A stretch of DNA of 64,000 bases. Source: Lacisediminimonas profundi. Its GTDB lineage: Bacteria > Pseudomonadota > Gammaproteobacteria > Burkholderiales > Burkholderiaceae_D. Under the pieces are notes generated by a model that was given only the letters and a program-made list of their open reading frames with translations, was not told the DNA's origin and did not search any database. The DNA is taken from positions 248,001-312,000 of the forward strand of contig NZ_VTTH01000002.1 of assembly GCF_008831265.1 (NCBI RefSeq), in the 5' to 3' direction. The position numbers and the translations under genes are program-made. Below, piece by piece: positions 1-8,012 of this stretch (position 1 is the stretch's first letter; the number at the start of each line of letters is the position of its first letter).

Positions 1-368
1 AAACGTTTGAAGGTGGATTCCAGCGCGTCGCGCTCTTGCGCGCGTGAGCGGCCGGGGTGCTGCAACAGTCCCAGGCTCAGGTTTTCCTCGACGGTCAGGC
101 CGGGGAAAATGCGGCGGTCTTCCGGCACGAAGCCCACGCCCATGCGGGCAATCCGGTCCGGGCTCAGGCTGCCAAGATCGACGCCGTCGAGACTGATGCT
201 CCCGGCGGACGGCTTGAGCCATCCTGCGATCGACTTCATGACCGTGGTCTTGCCGACGCCGTTGCGGCCGAACAGGCCGACCACTTCGCCCGGCTTGACG
301 ACCAGGTCGACGCCCTGCAATACATGGCTCAGGCCGTAATGCGTGTTGAGGTTGTTCAGTTCAAGCAT
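1..368 (-). CDS. livF: Liv-type ABC transporter ATP-binding protein LivF (partial, 3' end beyond window)
   Basis: Second ATPase of a branched-chain-amino-acid-type (HAAT) ABC importer, expected to power the LivH/LivM permease from the cytoplasmic side. Only the first ~122 codons are present; the gene runs off the left edge. The translation from ATG at 368 begins MLELNNLNTHYGLSHVLQGV, has a Walker A motif GRNGVGKTT and the LivF-typical segment VPEDRRIFPGLTVEENL. The start overlaps the livG stop by 8 nt (ATGCTTGA), typical of translational coupling. In a catabolic operon such Liv systems often import aromatic acids, amides or urea rather than leucine, so the substrate is not settled by sequence. 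Confidence 0.93.
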   Translation of the reverse strand, partial: MLELNNLNTHYGLSHVLQGVDLVVKPGEVVGLFGRNGVGKTTVMKSIAGWLKPSAGSISLDGVDLGSLSPDRIARMGVGFVPEDRRIFPGLTVEENLSLGLLQHPGRSRAQERDALESTFKR

Positions 369-1128
369 GATCCACTTTCTCCGTGCCGAAGTAGGCTGCC
401 TGCACGGCCGGATTGGCACGCACATCCTGCGGCGTGCCCTCGGCCAGCCGTGCGCCCTGGTTCAGCACCACGACATGGTCCGACAAATCCATCACCAGCG
501 CGACATCGTGCTCGACCAGCAGCACCGACAGGTCGCCCTGCGCCAGTTCGCGTATCAACTGCGCCACCTGGGCAGTGTCGCTGTGCGACATGCCCTGGGT
601 CGGTTCGTCCAGCAGCAGCATTTGCGGCTTCGACGCCAATGCTACGGCTATCTCGAGCCGGCGCTGTTCGCCGTGCGACAAGGTGCCCGCAATCTCGCCG
701 GCCTTGGAAGCGAGCCCGAAACGGGTGATCAGTTCGTCCGCCCGTTCCACTGCGCGTGTGCTTCGTCCCAGCGGCAGCGCCAGCAGGCTGGCCGGCTCCA
801 GCGCCTGCGCTGCCAGCCGCAGGTTTTCATAGACCGACAACTCGGCGAACAGGTTGGTGATCTGGAACGAGCGCGAGAGTCCCTTGCGCAGCAGCGCATT
901 GGGGCTGTAGCCGGTGACGTCATCGCCATTGAAGCGCACCCGCCCGGACGACGGCCGGATGGCGCCGCTGACCAGGTTGAACAGCGTGCTCTTGCCGGCG
1001 CCGTTGGGCCCGATGACGGAGGTGATATGGCCGCGCTGCGCACGGAAGCTGACGTCGTTGACGGCAACCAGGCCGCCGAAGCGTACGGTCAGGCCCTCGA
1101 CTTCGAGGATGGTGTCAGTTTTGCTCAT
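361..1128 (-). CDS. livG: Liv-type ABC transporter ATP-binding protein LivG
   Basis: First ATPase of the Liv-type importer, 255 aa from the chosen start. Walker A GPNGAGKST lies at about residues 40-48, the signature is LSHGEQRR, Walker B is MLLLDEPTQG, and an H-loop follows in LLVEHD. The C-terminal end ...NPAVQAAYFG is typical of LivG. A start 9 codons further upstream is open, but ATG at 1128 overlaps the livM stop as ATGA, which fits the tight spacing of this operon, so I prefer it. It is encoded between livM and livF and is expected to act at the cytoplasmic face of the LivHM permease. Confidence 0.94.
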   Translation of the reverse strand: MSKTDTILEVEGLTVRFGGLVAVNDVSFRAQRGHITSVIGPNGAGKSTLFNLVSGAIRPSSGRVRFNGDDVTGYSPNALLRKGLSRSFQITNLFAELSVYENLRLAAQALEPASLLALPLGRSTRAVERADELITRFGLASKAGEIAGTLSHGEQRRLEIAVALASKPQMLLLDEPTQGMSHSDTAQVAQLIRELAQGDLSVLLVEHDVALVMDLSDHVVVLNQGARLAEGTPQDVRANPAVQAAYFGTEKVDHA

Positions 1129-2186
1129 TGACTTGCCTTGCGCCGCGCCAGCCATGCAGCCAGGCGCGGATGGAGATAACCGATCAGGCCCTTGGGGAAA
1201 AAGATCACCGACAGCATGAACAGCACGCCGATCACGATCAGGTGATGTTCGGTGTAAGTGCCCAGCACCGATTTCAGGCCGGTCAGCAGCACGCTGCCAT
1301 AGAGCGGGCCGATCAGCGTGCCGAGTCCGCCGACGATGACGGTGATGACTGCATTGCCCGAGGTCTGGAAGTACAGCAGTTCCGGCGAAACGAAGCCGCG
1401 CAGCATGGGATACAGCGCACCGGACAGCGCGGCGACATTGGCAGCCAGGATGAAGGCCACCAGCTTGACGCGGCCGGCATGGAAGCCAAGGAAGGGCACC
1501 CGGGTTTCATTGGCCCGCACCGCCTTCATCAGCCGCCCGAACGGCGTATCCAGCAAATAGGCCAGCAGGAAATACATGCCCATGACCATGGCCAGCACCA
1601 GCAGGAAGAAGCCCAGCGGGTTGGCCGCATCGACCGAGAACAGCAGGAAGTTGGCCTTGACCACCGGGATGCCGATGATGCCGTCCGAGCCGCCGATCTC
1701 GCGGGTGTTGAACACCGCCTTGGCCACGACCTCGGCCAGGCCGAAGGTGATCAGCGCGAAGTAGACGCCGCGCGCCTTGATCGCGATGAAGCCGGCGAGC
1801 GCGCCAATCAGCGTCGCCGCCACCGCCACCACCAGCAGCGCCAGCCAGAACGATGGCGTCAGTTCCTTGAGCACCAGCCCCGCAACGTAGGCGCCGAGGC
1901 CGAAGAACAGCGCATGCCCCAGCGACAGCAAGCCGGTGAACCCCAGCAGCAGGTCCACGCTCATCGCGAAGCCGCCGTAGATCAGCGCCTCGGTAGCCAG
2001 CCGGAAGAAAAATGTGTCGCCGCTGACCCAGGCAGCACCTGCGAACAGAAGGCCGATCAGGATGAACACGACCGCCAGCAGCCGCGACGCGCGGCGCACC
2101 GAGCTCTCGCTTTCCTGCACGGCATTGCGGGCGGGCAGGACGCCAGCAGCGGCGCCCGCTTGTTGAGCGAGGATTGCGTCAGCCAT
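1125..2186 (-). CDS. livM: Liv-type ABC transporter permease LivM
   Basis: Inner-membrane permease of the Liv-type importer, 353 aa, within the usual LivM range. A ~35-residue N-terminal cytoplasmic part is followed by a run of hydrophobic segments. The family signature region GLLSLGHALFFGLGAYVAGL sits at about residues 85-105, and the conserved loop GGLGTLIGPLYGSVLL near the C-terminus matches the permease EAA-like region. The ATG at 2186 overlaps the livH stop by 8 nt, and its stop overlaps livG by 4 nt, so the four genes are probably translated from one message. Confidence 0.94.
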   Translation of the reverse strand: MADAILAQQAGAAAGVLPARNAVQESESSVRRASRLLAVVFILIGLLFAGAAWVSGDTFFFRLATEALIYGGFAMSVDLLLGFTGLLSLGHALFFGLGAYVAGLVLKELTPSFWLALLVVAVAATLIGALAGFIAIKARGVYFALITFGLAEVVAKAVFNTREIGGSDGIIGIPVVKANFLLFSVDAANPLGFFLLVLAMVMGMYFLLAYLLDTPFGRLMKAVRANETRVPFLGFHAGRVKLVAFILAANVAALSGALYPMLRGFVSPELLYFQTSGNAVITVIVGGLGTLIGPLYGSVLLTGLKSVLGTYTEHHLIVIGVLFMLSVIFFPKGLIGYLHPRLAAWLARRKASQ

Positions 2187-3072
2187 GACCGAGCCTCCCG
2201 AACATGCCCTGTGGCCGCACCATCAGCACCGCAACCATGATCCCGAACACCAGCGGATCGGCCCACGAAGGCGAAATGAAAAGGCTGGCGATGGTCTGGA
2301 TCTGCGTCAGCACCAGGCCGGCCACCACGGCGCCGGTAATGCTGCCCAGTCCGCCGACGATCACCACCGAGAACGCCATCAGGATGAAATCCTTGCCCAT
2401 GGTTGGGAACATCGAATACAGCGGCGCCAGCAGCACGCCCGACAGTCCCGCCAGTGCCACGCCGAACGCGAATGCGCCGGCGTAGACCTGGGTAACCGGC
2501 ACCCCGAGCGACGACGCCATGTTCTTGTCGAACGCGGCAGCGCGCACCATCGCGCCCAGTCTGGTGCGGTACACCACCAGCCAGACTGCAACGATGATTG
2601 CGCTGCCGATGGCAATCAGGAACAGCCGATAGTTCGGCAGGAATACCCCGAGGATCTCGCTGCCGCCGGTGATCGGGGACTCCGGCTTGATTGCCTGCGG
2701 CCCCCAGATCAGCTTGTAGACATCCTCCAGCACGATCGCCAGTCCAAAGGTCAGCAGCAGGGTCAGCATGTGCCGGTCCTTCTGGTGGAATACCCTCTGG
2801 ATCAGCAGTCGCTCGGCACCGTAGCCGATGACCGCCATGGTCAGCGGCACCAGCACCAGCAGGAGCCAGAACGGCGCCCCCATGGCGGCCATCGAAAGGC
2901 CAACATAGGCGCCCAGCGCGTAAAACTCGCCGTGCGCCATGTTGATCACGTCCAGCAGCCCGAAAATGATCGTCAGTCCGAGCGCCATCAGGATCACTGC
3001 GACCCCGATGGACAGCCCGTTGGCGACCTGCGGCGCAAGTACGAATTGCAGCCAGTCGATGAAAGCAGCCAT
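2179..3072 (-). CDS. livH: Liv-type ABC transporter permease LivH
   Basis: Partner permease to LivM, 297 aa, a normal LivH length, with about eight hydrophobic segments. The motif GLLDVINMAHGEFYALGAYV near residues 38-57 is diagnostic for LivH. GGLGSITGAVVAGLVL near the C-terminus is the conserved cytoplasmic loop that contacts the ATPases. It lies 34 bp downstream of the periplasmic binding protein gene and overlaps livM. The protein should form the heterodimeric translocation channel with LivM in the inner membrane. Confidence 0.94.
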   Translation of the reverse strand: MAAFIDWLQFVLAPQVANGLSIGVAVILMALGLTIIFGLLDVINMAHGEFYALGAYVGLSMAAMGAPFWLLLVLVPLTMAVIGYGAERLLIQRVFHQKDRHMLTLLLTFGLAIVLEDVYKLIWGPQAIKPESPITGGSEILGVFLPNYRLFLIAIGSAIIVAVWLVVYRTRLGAMVRAAAFDKNMASSLGVPVTQVYAGAFAFGVALAGLSGVLLAPLYSMFPTMGKDFILMAFSVVIVGGLGSITGAVVAGLVLTQIQTIASLFISPSWADPLVFGIMVAVLMVRPQGMFGRLGHG

Positions 3073-3106
3073 GTTGCGGTTAAACCCCTTGCCTTAGTAG
3101 CGTGAC

Positions 3107-4288
3107 TTAGAAGCGTGTGCAGGTATCGGGGCCGATTGCCTGGTCGGCCGGCACCTTGCTGATCGGCTTGAACTGGCCACCGGTCATGCGCAGAGCGTAC
3201 ATTTCCTGCATGGCCTGGTGGTCGCCGGCGCGCATCTGCTTCTTGCCTTGAGGCGTCATCCATTCCAGCCCGCGCATCGCAGCACGCAGTTTGTCGGTGT
3301 CGGTGCTCTTGGCCTTTTCAACGGCGGCCTTGTAGAAATAGATCACGCCGTAGGAGTCGGCGCCGTACAGGTCGGGCGCAGCCTTGTTGGCAGCATTGAA
3401 GGCGGCAACGAACTTCTTGTTTTCCGGGGTATCGAGGTCGATCGAATAGCCCACGCCGGTTACCAGGCCTTCAGCGGCGGCGCCGATTGCCTTCACGTTC
3501 TGGGAGGTCACGGTGCCCGAGGCGGATACCAGCGTCATGCCTTTCAGCACGCCGTATTCACTCATCTGCGTGAGCAGGCGCACCGTGTCGTTGCCTGCTA
3601 CCGAGGTGTACACCACGTCAGGCCGGGCTGCGCGCAATTGCCCGAAGAACGGCGAGTAGTCCTTGCTGTCGAGCGGCGGGAACACTTCGCCTACGCTCTT
3701 GGCGCCGGCCTTCTCGGCAGCAGCCTTGAAGGCGGCAACCGTGCTGCGGCCCATTTCATAGTCCGGGCCAAGGTAGAACACCTTGGCGCCCGGCTTTTCC
3801 TTGGCCAGCCATGCTGCCAGCGCTGCCGACTGCTGTCCTGCCTTGGCATTCACGCGGAACACGTTGGGCGAGCATTTGTCGCCCGTGATGGCGTCCGAGA
3901 AGGAGACCGTGGTCGCGATCAGGCGGCTGTTGCGCTCGGCGACCTGGCCCACTGCCAGCGTCGAACCGGAGTTGACGGTACCGGTCAGGAAATCGACCTT
4001 GGCCGACTGGAACAGCTTCTCTGCTTTCTGGGTGGCGACGGCCGGATTGGCTTCTTCGTCCTCGAACAGCAGCTCGATCTTGCGGCCCATGATGCCGCCG
4101 GCGGCGTTGACTTCCTTGGTCGCCAGCTCCAGGCCCCATTTCACCTGCTGTCCGATGCTGGCGTAGGTGCCGGACAGCGGCGTGACCACGCCGATCTTGA
4201 TCGGGCCGGTCTGTGCTGCGGCCGACGTGCAGAAGGCGGCGCCGACCAGCGCTGCCAGCAATGTGAGTTGATGTCCGCGTGTATTCAT
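3107..4288 (-). CDS. Liv-type periplasmic substrate-binding protein (LivK/AmiC-like)
   Basis: Periplasmic receptor of the Liv-type importer, 393 aa, type I periplasmic binding fold. The chosen ATG (4288) follows GGAGAGAC and gives a clean signal peptide MNTRGHQLTLLAALVGAAFC ending near SAAAQ. The mature part starts PIKIGVVTPLSGTYASIGQQ, the canonical start of this family, with NAAGGIMGRKIELLFEDEEA after it. A longer open frame upstream lacks a ribosome site. Its place beside livHMGF and behind CoA-ligase genes suggests the ligand is the pathway substrate; proteins of this type bind amino acids, amides or aromatic acids, and sequence alone does not choose. Confidence 0.92.
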   Translation of the reverse strand: MNTRGHQLTLLAALVGAAFCTSAAAQTGPIKIGVVTPLSGTYASIGQQVKWGLELATKEVNAAGGIMGRKIELLFEDEEANPAVATQKAEKLFQSAKVDFLTGTVNSGSTLAVGQVAERNSRLIATTVSFSDAITGDKCSPNVFRVNAKAGQQSAALAAWLAKEKPGAKVFYLGPDYEMGRSTVAAFKAAAEKAGAKSVGEVFPPLDSKDYSPFFGQLRAARPDVVYTSVAGNDTVRLLTQMSEYGVLKGMTLVSASGTVTSQNVKAIGAAAEGLVTGVGYSIDLDTPENKKFVAAFNAANKAAPDLYGADSYGVIYFYKAAVEKAKSTDTDKLRAAMRGLEWMTPQGKKQMRAGDHQAMQEMYALRMTGGQFKPISKVPADQAIGPDTCTRF

Positions 4289-4337
4289 TTGTCTCTCCAT
4301 TTTGTGATTATCAGAATAAATCCGGTGCGCCCGCCTC

Positions 4338-5105
4338 TCAGCGGTCGCGTCTCCAGGGCAGTACCAGCATTTCAACTTCATTCAACAGCAAGGTGATCAG
4401 GAATCCGAGGATGGCGATCATGACAAGGCCGACGTACATGATCTCGACCGACAGCACCTGCCATGCGTCCCAGATCATGAAGCCGATGCCGGTCTTGGCC
4501 CCGACCATCTCGGCGATCGCGATCAGGATCAGTCCCATGCCGACGCCGAGCTTGATGCCGGCCATGATCGACGGCATCGCGCCGGGCAGGGCGATGGTGC
4601 GGAAGGTCTGCCAGCGGCTGGCGCCGAAGTTCTTGCCGACGTCGAGATAGATGCGATCGATCTGCAGCACGCCGGTCAGGGTGTTGATCACCACCGGGAA
4701 GAACACGCCGAGCGCCACCATCACGATCTTGGAGGATTCGCCGAGGCCGAAAATCAGCAGGATCAGCGGCAGGATCGCGCTCTTCGGTATCGGATAGGTG
4801 GCGGCGATCAGTGGATCGATCGCGACCCGGATCGGACGGTACAGTCCCATCAGGATGCCCAGCGCCAGCGCCGGTATGCCGCCCAGCAGCGAGCCCAGCA
4901 GCAGCCGCAACAGGCTGGCCGACAGGTGCTCCCACAATTCGCCGGACGCTGCCATCGTCAACGCTTTTTGCCCGATCACGGTGGGGGCCGGAAAGAAGCG
5001 GGTGTCGATCCCGCCGGTGCGTGCGGCGACCTCCCATGCCAGCAGCAGCGCCAGCGGCGACGCCAGGGCAATCAGGCGTTCACTTGTTTTCGATATGCGG
5101 CTCAT
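4338..5105 (-). CDS. ABC transporter permease, SsuC/TauC/NrtB type
   Basis: Inner-membrane permease of a second importer in the same array, 255 aa, typical for the nitrate/sulfonate/taurine family. About six hydrophobic segments are present and the cytoplasmic coupling loop reads GASRWQTFRTIALPGAMPSI, a good match to the EAA motif of this family. The start ATG at 5105 overlaps the stop of the ATPase gene by 4 nt. Relatives import sulfonates, nitrate, thiamine precursors or aromatic acids such as phthalate, so the name gives the fold, not the substrate. Confidence 0.9.
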   Translation of the reverse strand: MSRISKTSERLIALASPLALLLAWEVAARTGGIDTRFFPAPTVIGQKALTMAASGELWEHLSASLLRLLLGSLLGGIPALALGILMGLYRPIRVAIDPLIAATYPIPKSAILPLILLIFGLGESSKIVMVALGVFFPVVINTLTGVLQIDRIYLDVGKNFGASRWQTFRTIALPGAMPSIMAGIKLGVGMGLILIAIAEMVGAKTGIGFMIWDAWQVLSVEIMYVGLVMIAILGFLITLLLNEVEMLVLPWRRDR

Positions 5106-5962
5106 GCTCGTGCCTCTTCTTGTTCCTTGGCGCGGCGAACCTCATCACGCAGATGGCTCCAGATCCCGTACACCATCTCGCCATATGCCGGCTGGGCACG
5201 CAGTTCCAGCACGTTGCGGGGCCGCTCGAACGGCACATCGATCAATGCCTTGATACGTCCGGGGTGGGCAGACATGACCATGATCCGGTCGCCCAGCGTG
5301 ACGGCTTCATCGACGCTGTGGGTGATGAAGACGACGGTCTTCTTGTCCTCATCCCAGATGCGCAGGACTTCCTCCTGCAGCAGGGTCTTGTTCTGCTCAT
5401 CGAGCGCCGAGAACGGCTCGTCCATCAGCAGCACTTCGGGGTCATTGGCGAAAGCGCGGGCGATCGATACCCTTTGCTTCATGCCGCCGGAAAGCTGATG
5501 GGGATAACGGTCGGCGAAACGCGTCAGTCCGGTCTTGTCCAGGTAATGGCCGACCACCTCGCGGATCTCGGCCTTGGGCGCGCCGCGCATGCGCAAGCCG
5601 TAAGCGGCGTTGTCCCACACGGTCATCCAGGGGAAGATGGAATCGCCCTGGAAGATCATTGAATTGAGCGGCTTGCCCGGCCGCTCGGCGCGGATCTCCA
5701 TGCTGCCACTGCTAGGTTGTTCCAGTCCGCCGAGCATGCGGATCAGGGTGGTCTTGCCGCAGCCGCTGGGGCCGACGATGACGAAAAACGAACCAGCGGC
5801 AATATCCAGCGTCATGTCGTCGACGGCCGTGAACAGGCCATCGCGCGTGTCGAAATGCTTGCTTACGTTACGCAGCGAAATCTTGGGCTGGGCGCTTGTG
5901 GCTGCGCCTGCAGCCGAGCTTGCAGCCGTTATTGCGGCTGGTGCATCAGAAGCGTAGTTCAA
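5102..5962 (-). CDS. ABC transporter ATP-binding protein, SsuB/TauB/NrtD type
   Basis: ATPase of the second importer, 286 aa. A ~27-residue Ala/Ser-rich N-terminal extension precedes the ATPase domain. Walker A GPSGCGKTT is at about residues 64-72, the signature is LSGGMKQR, Walker B is VLLMDEPFSALDEQ, and the H-loop is in FITHSVDEA, the pattern of the nitrate/sulfonate group. The only open start is TTG at 5962, 12 bp after the binding-protein stop, with no strong ribosome site; translation may rely on coupling. It should pair with the permease encoded next. Confidence 0.9.
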   Translation of the reverse strand: MNYASDAPAAITAASSAAGAATSAQPKISLRNVSKHFDTRDGLFTAVDDMTLDIAAGSFFVIVGPSGCGKTTLIRMLGGLEQPSSGSMEIRAERPGKPLNSMIFQGDSIFPWMTVWDNAAYGLRMRGAPKAEIREVVGHYLDKTGLTRFADRYPHQLSGGMKQRVSIARAFANDPEVLLMDEPFSALDEQNKTLLQEEVLRIWDEDKKTVVFITHSVDEAVTLGDRIMVMSAHPGRIKALIDVPFERPRNVLELRAQPAYGEMVYGIWSHLRDEVRRAKEQEEARA

Positions 5963-5974
5963 TCTGGAGTCCCG

Positions 5975-7045
5975 TTACTTTGCTTTGTAGGGGCCGAGCG
6001 CCTTGACAGCGGCTTCGGCAAAAGACCTGTCCACCACCTGGTCGACCGTGACGCTGCCTTCAAGGTAGCCCTGATCCTTGTAGAACGCGAAATCTTTCTT
6101 CAGGCTGGCGTCATTGAGCTTGCCATTCGGGTCGACGGCGCTGGGCACCATCTTCTTGTACAACTCGGGGTCCTTGACGTTGGTGTCGACGGTCAGCATC
6201 GAGATCAGCTCGGCGGCATTGGGGCCGGCGAACTTGCCGTCCTTCAGCGCGTCGTTGTAGAAGCGTGCACCCTTCAGGTAGGCGATCATGAATTTGCCCG
6301 CCAGCTCCGGCCTCTTCTTGATGAAATCGCCGCCGTACAGCAGTACTGCCACCTGCTGGTCGCCATAGGCCTTGTCGGTCGAGATCTTCACCGCAATGCC
6401 GCCCTCGACTGCCCGGGTGGCCGATGGCTCGGTCGTTACTGACGCATCCACTGCGCCATTGGACAAGGCCGTCACATGTTGCGGATAGCCCATGTACTCG
6501 TGCTGGACATCCTTGTAGCCCAGGCCGGCGCTTTTCAGCGCCTCGTTGAGCTTGGAGCCGGGCGAACCGCCCTTGGCCGCTTCGGCAACCTTCAGACCCT
6601 TGAGGTCGGCGAAGCTCTTGACCTTGCCGCTGTCGACCAGCGCCTTGCGCACCAGGATCGGCATGTAGTCGTAACCCGGCTCGACCGATCCCTTGTCCGC
6701 GACAACCTTGATGTTGATGCCGCGAGCGGCGGCGTTGTACAAGCCGGCCGACATGGCGCCGGCGGCAGCATCGAGCTGGCCGGTGCCCAGAGGCGCGATC
6801 ATCTTGGGGCCGGCATCAAAGGGAACCAGGGTGATGCGTATCCCCTGTTCCTTGAAATAACCCTTGCGATTGGCGATGAAGAATGGGGCGTCGCTGACCA
6901 CGCCGTTGGTGCCGACCTTTACTTCAGCCAGTTCCTGTGCGATGGCGGGCGCCGCCGGCAGCATGGCGATGCCGGCGGCAACGCAGGCTGTGGCGAAGCT
7001 TGTGGCGACCAGCAGCCTGCGACCCTTGCGCAATGGTTTGTCCAT
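5975..7045 (-). CDS. ABC transporter substrate-binding protein, NMT1/SsuA-like
   Basis: Periplasmic receptor of the second importer, 356 aa, type II (NMT1/THI5, SsuA/TauA) fold. The ATG at 7045 follows AGAGGAGAC. The N-terminus has a basic stretch (KPLRKGRR) and a hydrophobic core ending AIAQ, a normal Sec signal. The mature protein begins AEVKVGTNGVVSDAPFFIAN and continues with GYFKEQGIRITLVPFDAG, the standard opening of this family. The C-terminal region contains YKKMVPSAVDPNGKLN. It lies 12 bp upstream of its ATPase gene and 59 bp after the hydratase gene. The substrate is unknown; an aromatic or other organic acid is suggested by the neighbours. Confidence 0.9.
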   Translation of the reverse strand: MDKPLRKGRRLLVATSFATACVAAGIAMLPAAPAIAQELAEVKVGTNGVVSDAPFFIANRKGYFKEQGIRITLVPFDAGPKMIAPLGTGQLDAAAGAMSAGLYNAAARGINIKVVADKGSVEPGYDYMPILVRKALVDSGKVKSFADLKGLKVAEAAKGGSPGSKLNEALKSAGLGYKDVQHEYMGYPQHVTALSNGAVDASVTTEPSATRAVEGGIAVKISTDKAYGDQQVAVLLYGGDFIKKRPELAGKFMIAYLKGARFYNDALKDGKFAGPNAAELISMLTVDTNVKDPELYKKMVPSAVDPNGKLNDASLKKDFAFYKDQGYLEGSVTVDQVVDRSFAEAAVKALGPYKAK

Positions 7046-7104
7046 CGATGTCTCCTCTGTTTTATGAATTATTGTGTACTGCTTGCAGCGGATTTTTCCT
7101 GGAT

Positions 7105-7911
7105 CTATTTGCCCTCGAATTTCGGGGGGCGCTTGCCGTGGAAAGCTTCGACGCCTTCCTTGAAATCCTGCGACTGGCGCAGCCGGCTATAGCAATGGCC
7201 TTCGAGTTCGATGGCGATCGACAGCGGCGAATCTTCGGTATCGTTCAACATCTTCTTGGCGGTGCGCTGGGCCAGCGGCGAGAAACCGCGCAGCTCGTCA
7301 ACCAGGCGGTCGGTCGCGGCTTCGAGTTCGGCATCCGGCACGCATTCGGTCGCGACACCCCAGTCATAGGCCTGCTTGCCCGGAATGCGGCGCGAGCGCA
7401 TCACGATGTCCTTGGTGCGGGTGATGCCGACCATTTTCTGCAGCCGGGCCGATCCGCCGGAACCCGGGATCTGGCCCAGCTTCTGCTCGGGCAGCGCGTA
7501 CAGCGTGGTTTCGCTCGCAATACGGAAATCGCAGGCCAGCGACAGTTCAAAGCCGACGCCGAAGCAATAGCCGCGGTTGGCGGCGATCACCGGCTTCGAG
7601 CAGCGCGTCGGCGCCGCGATATTCCAGGCCAGCTTGGACACGTGCTCGGGCGATGCTTCCATGAAGCCCTTGATATCGCCGCCGCTGGAGAAATGCTCTC
7701 CCGCCGCGCGTACCACGATCACTCGCACCGAAGGATCTTCATCCAGCGCCTCGAACACCAGGCGCAATTGGTCGCGCTGCGGCATCAGGATGATGTTGAA
7801 GGGCGGGCGGTCAAGGATGATATCGGCGCGTTCGCGGGCGGCATCGATGACCACGGAAAATCCGTTCAGGTTTTCCAGCATCGACTGGGCGGGGTGTTTC
7901 AACTGACTCAT
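7105..7911 (-). CDS. Enoyl-CoA hydratase/isomerase (crotonase family)
   Basis: Crotonase-fold enzyme of 268 aa acting on a CoA thioester. ATG at 7911 follows AAGGAG; an open stretch of 29 codons upstream has no ribosome site. The first oxyanion-hole segment reads EHFSSGGDIKGF. Both glutamates used by enoyl-CoA hydratases appear to be kept, in GFELSLACDFRIA and in LPEQKLGQIPGSGGSARL. The family also covers isomerases, dehalogenases and hydroxycinnamoyl-CoA hydratase-lyases, so the exact reaction is open. Placed 101 bp after the CoA ligase gene, it most likely works on the ligase product or a later ring- or side-chain intermediate. Confidence 0.88.
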   Translation of the reverse strand: MSQLKHPAQSMLENLNGFSVVIDAARERADIILDRPPFNIILMPQRDQLRLVFEALDEDPSVRVIVVRAAGEHFSSGGDIKGFMEASPEHVSKLAWNIAAPTRCSKPVIAANRGYCFGVGFELSLACDFRIASETTLYALPEQKLGQIPGSGGSARLQKMVGITRTKDIVMRSRRIPGKQAYDWGVATECVPDAELEAATDRLVDELRGFSPLAQRTAKKMLNDTEDSPLSIAIELEGHCYSRLRQSQDFKEGVEAFHGKRPPKFEGK

Positions 7912-8012
7912 GAGAACTCCTTGTTCCTTGTTTATATTCGTTGTTGGCGTATCCGCTCCGTGGCGGAGATTATGGCAGAAGGGAAAGCGCGTGCGCATCC
8001 CCCGTTATCGGT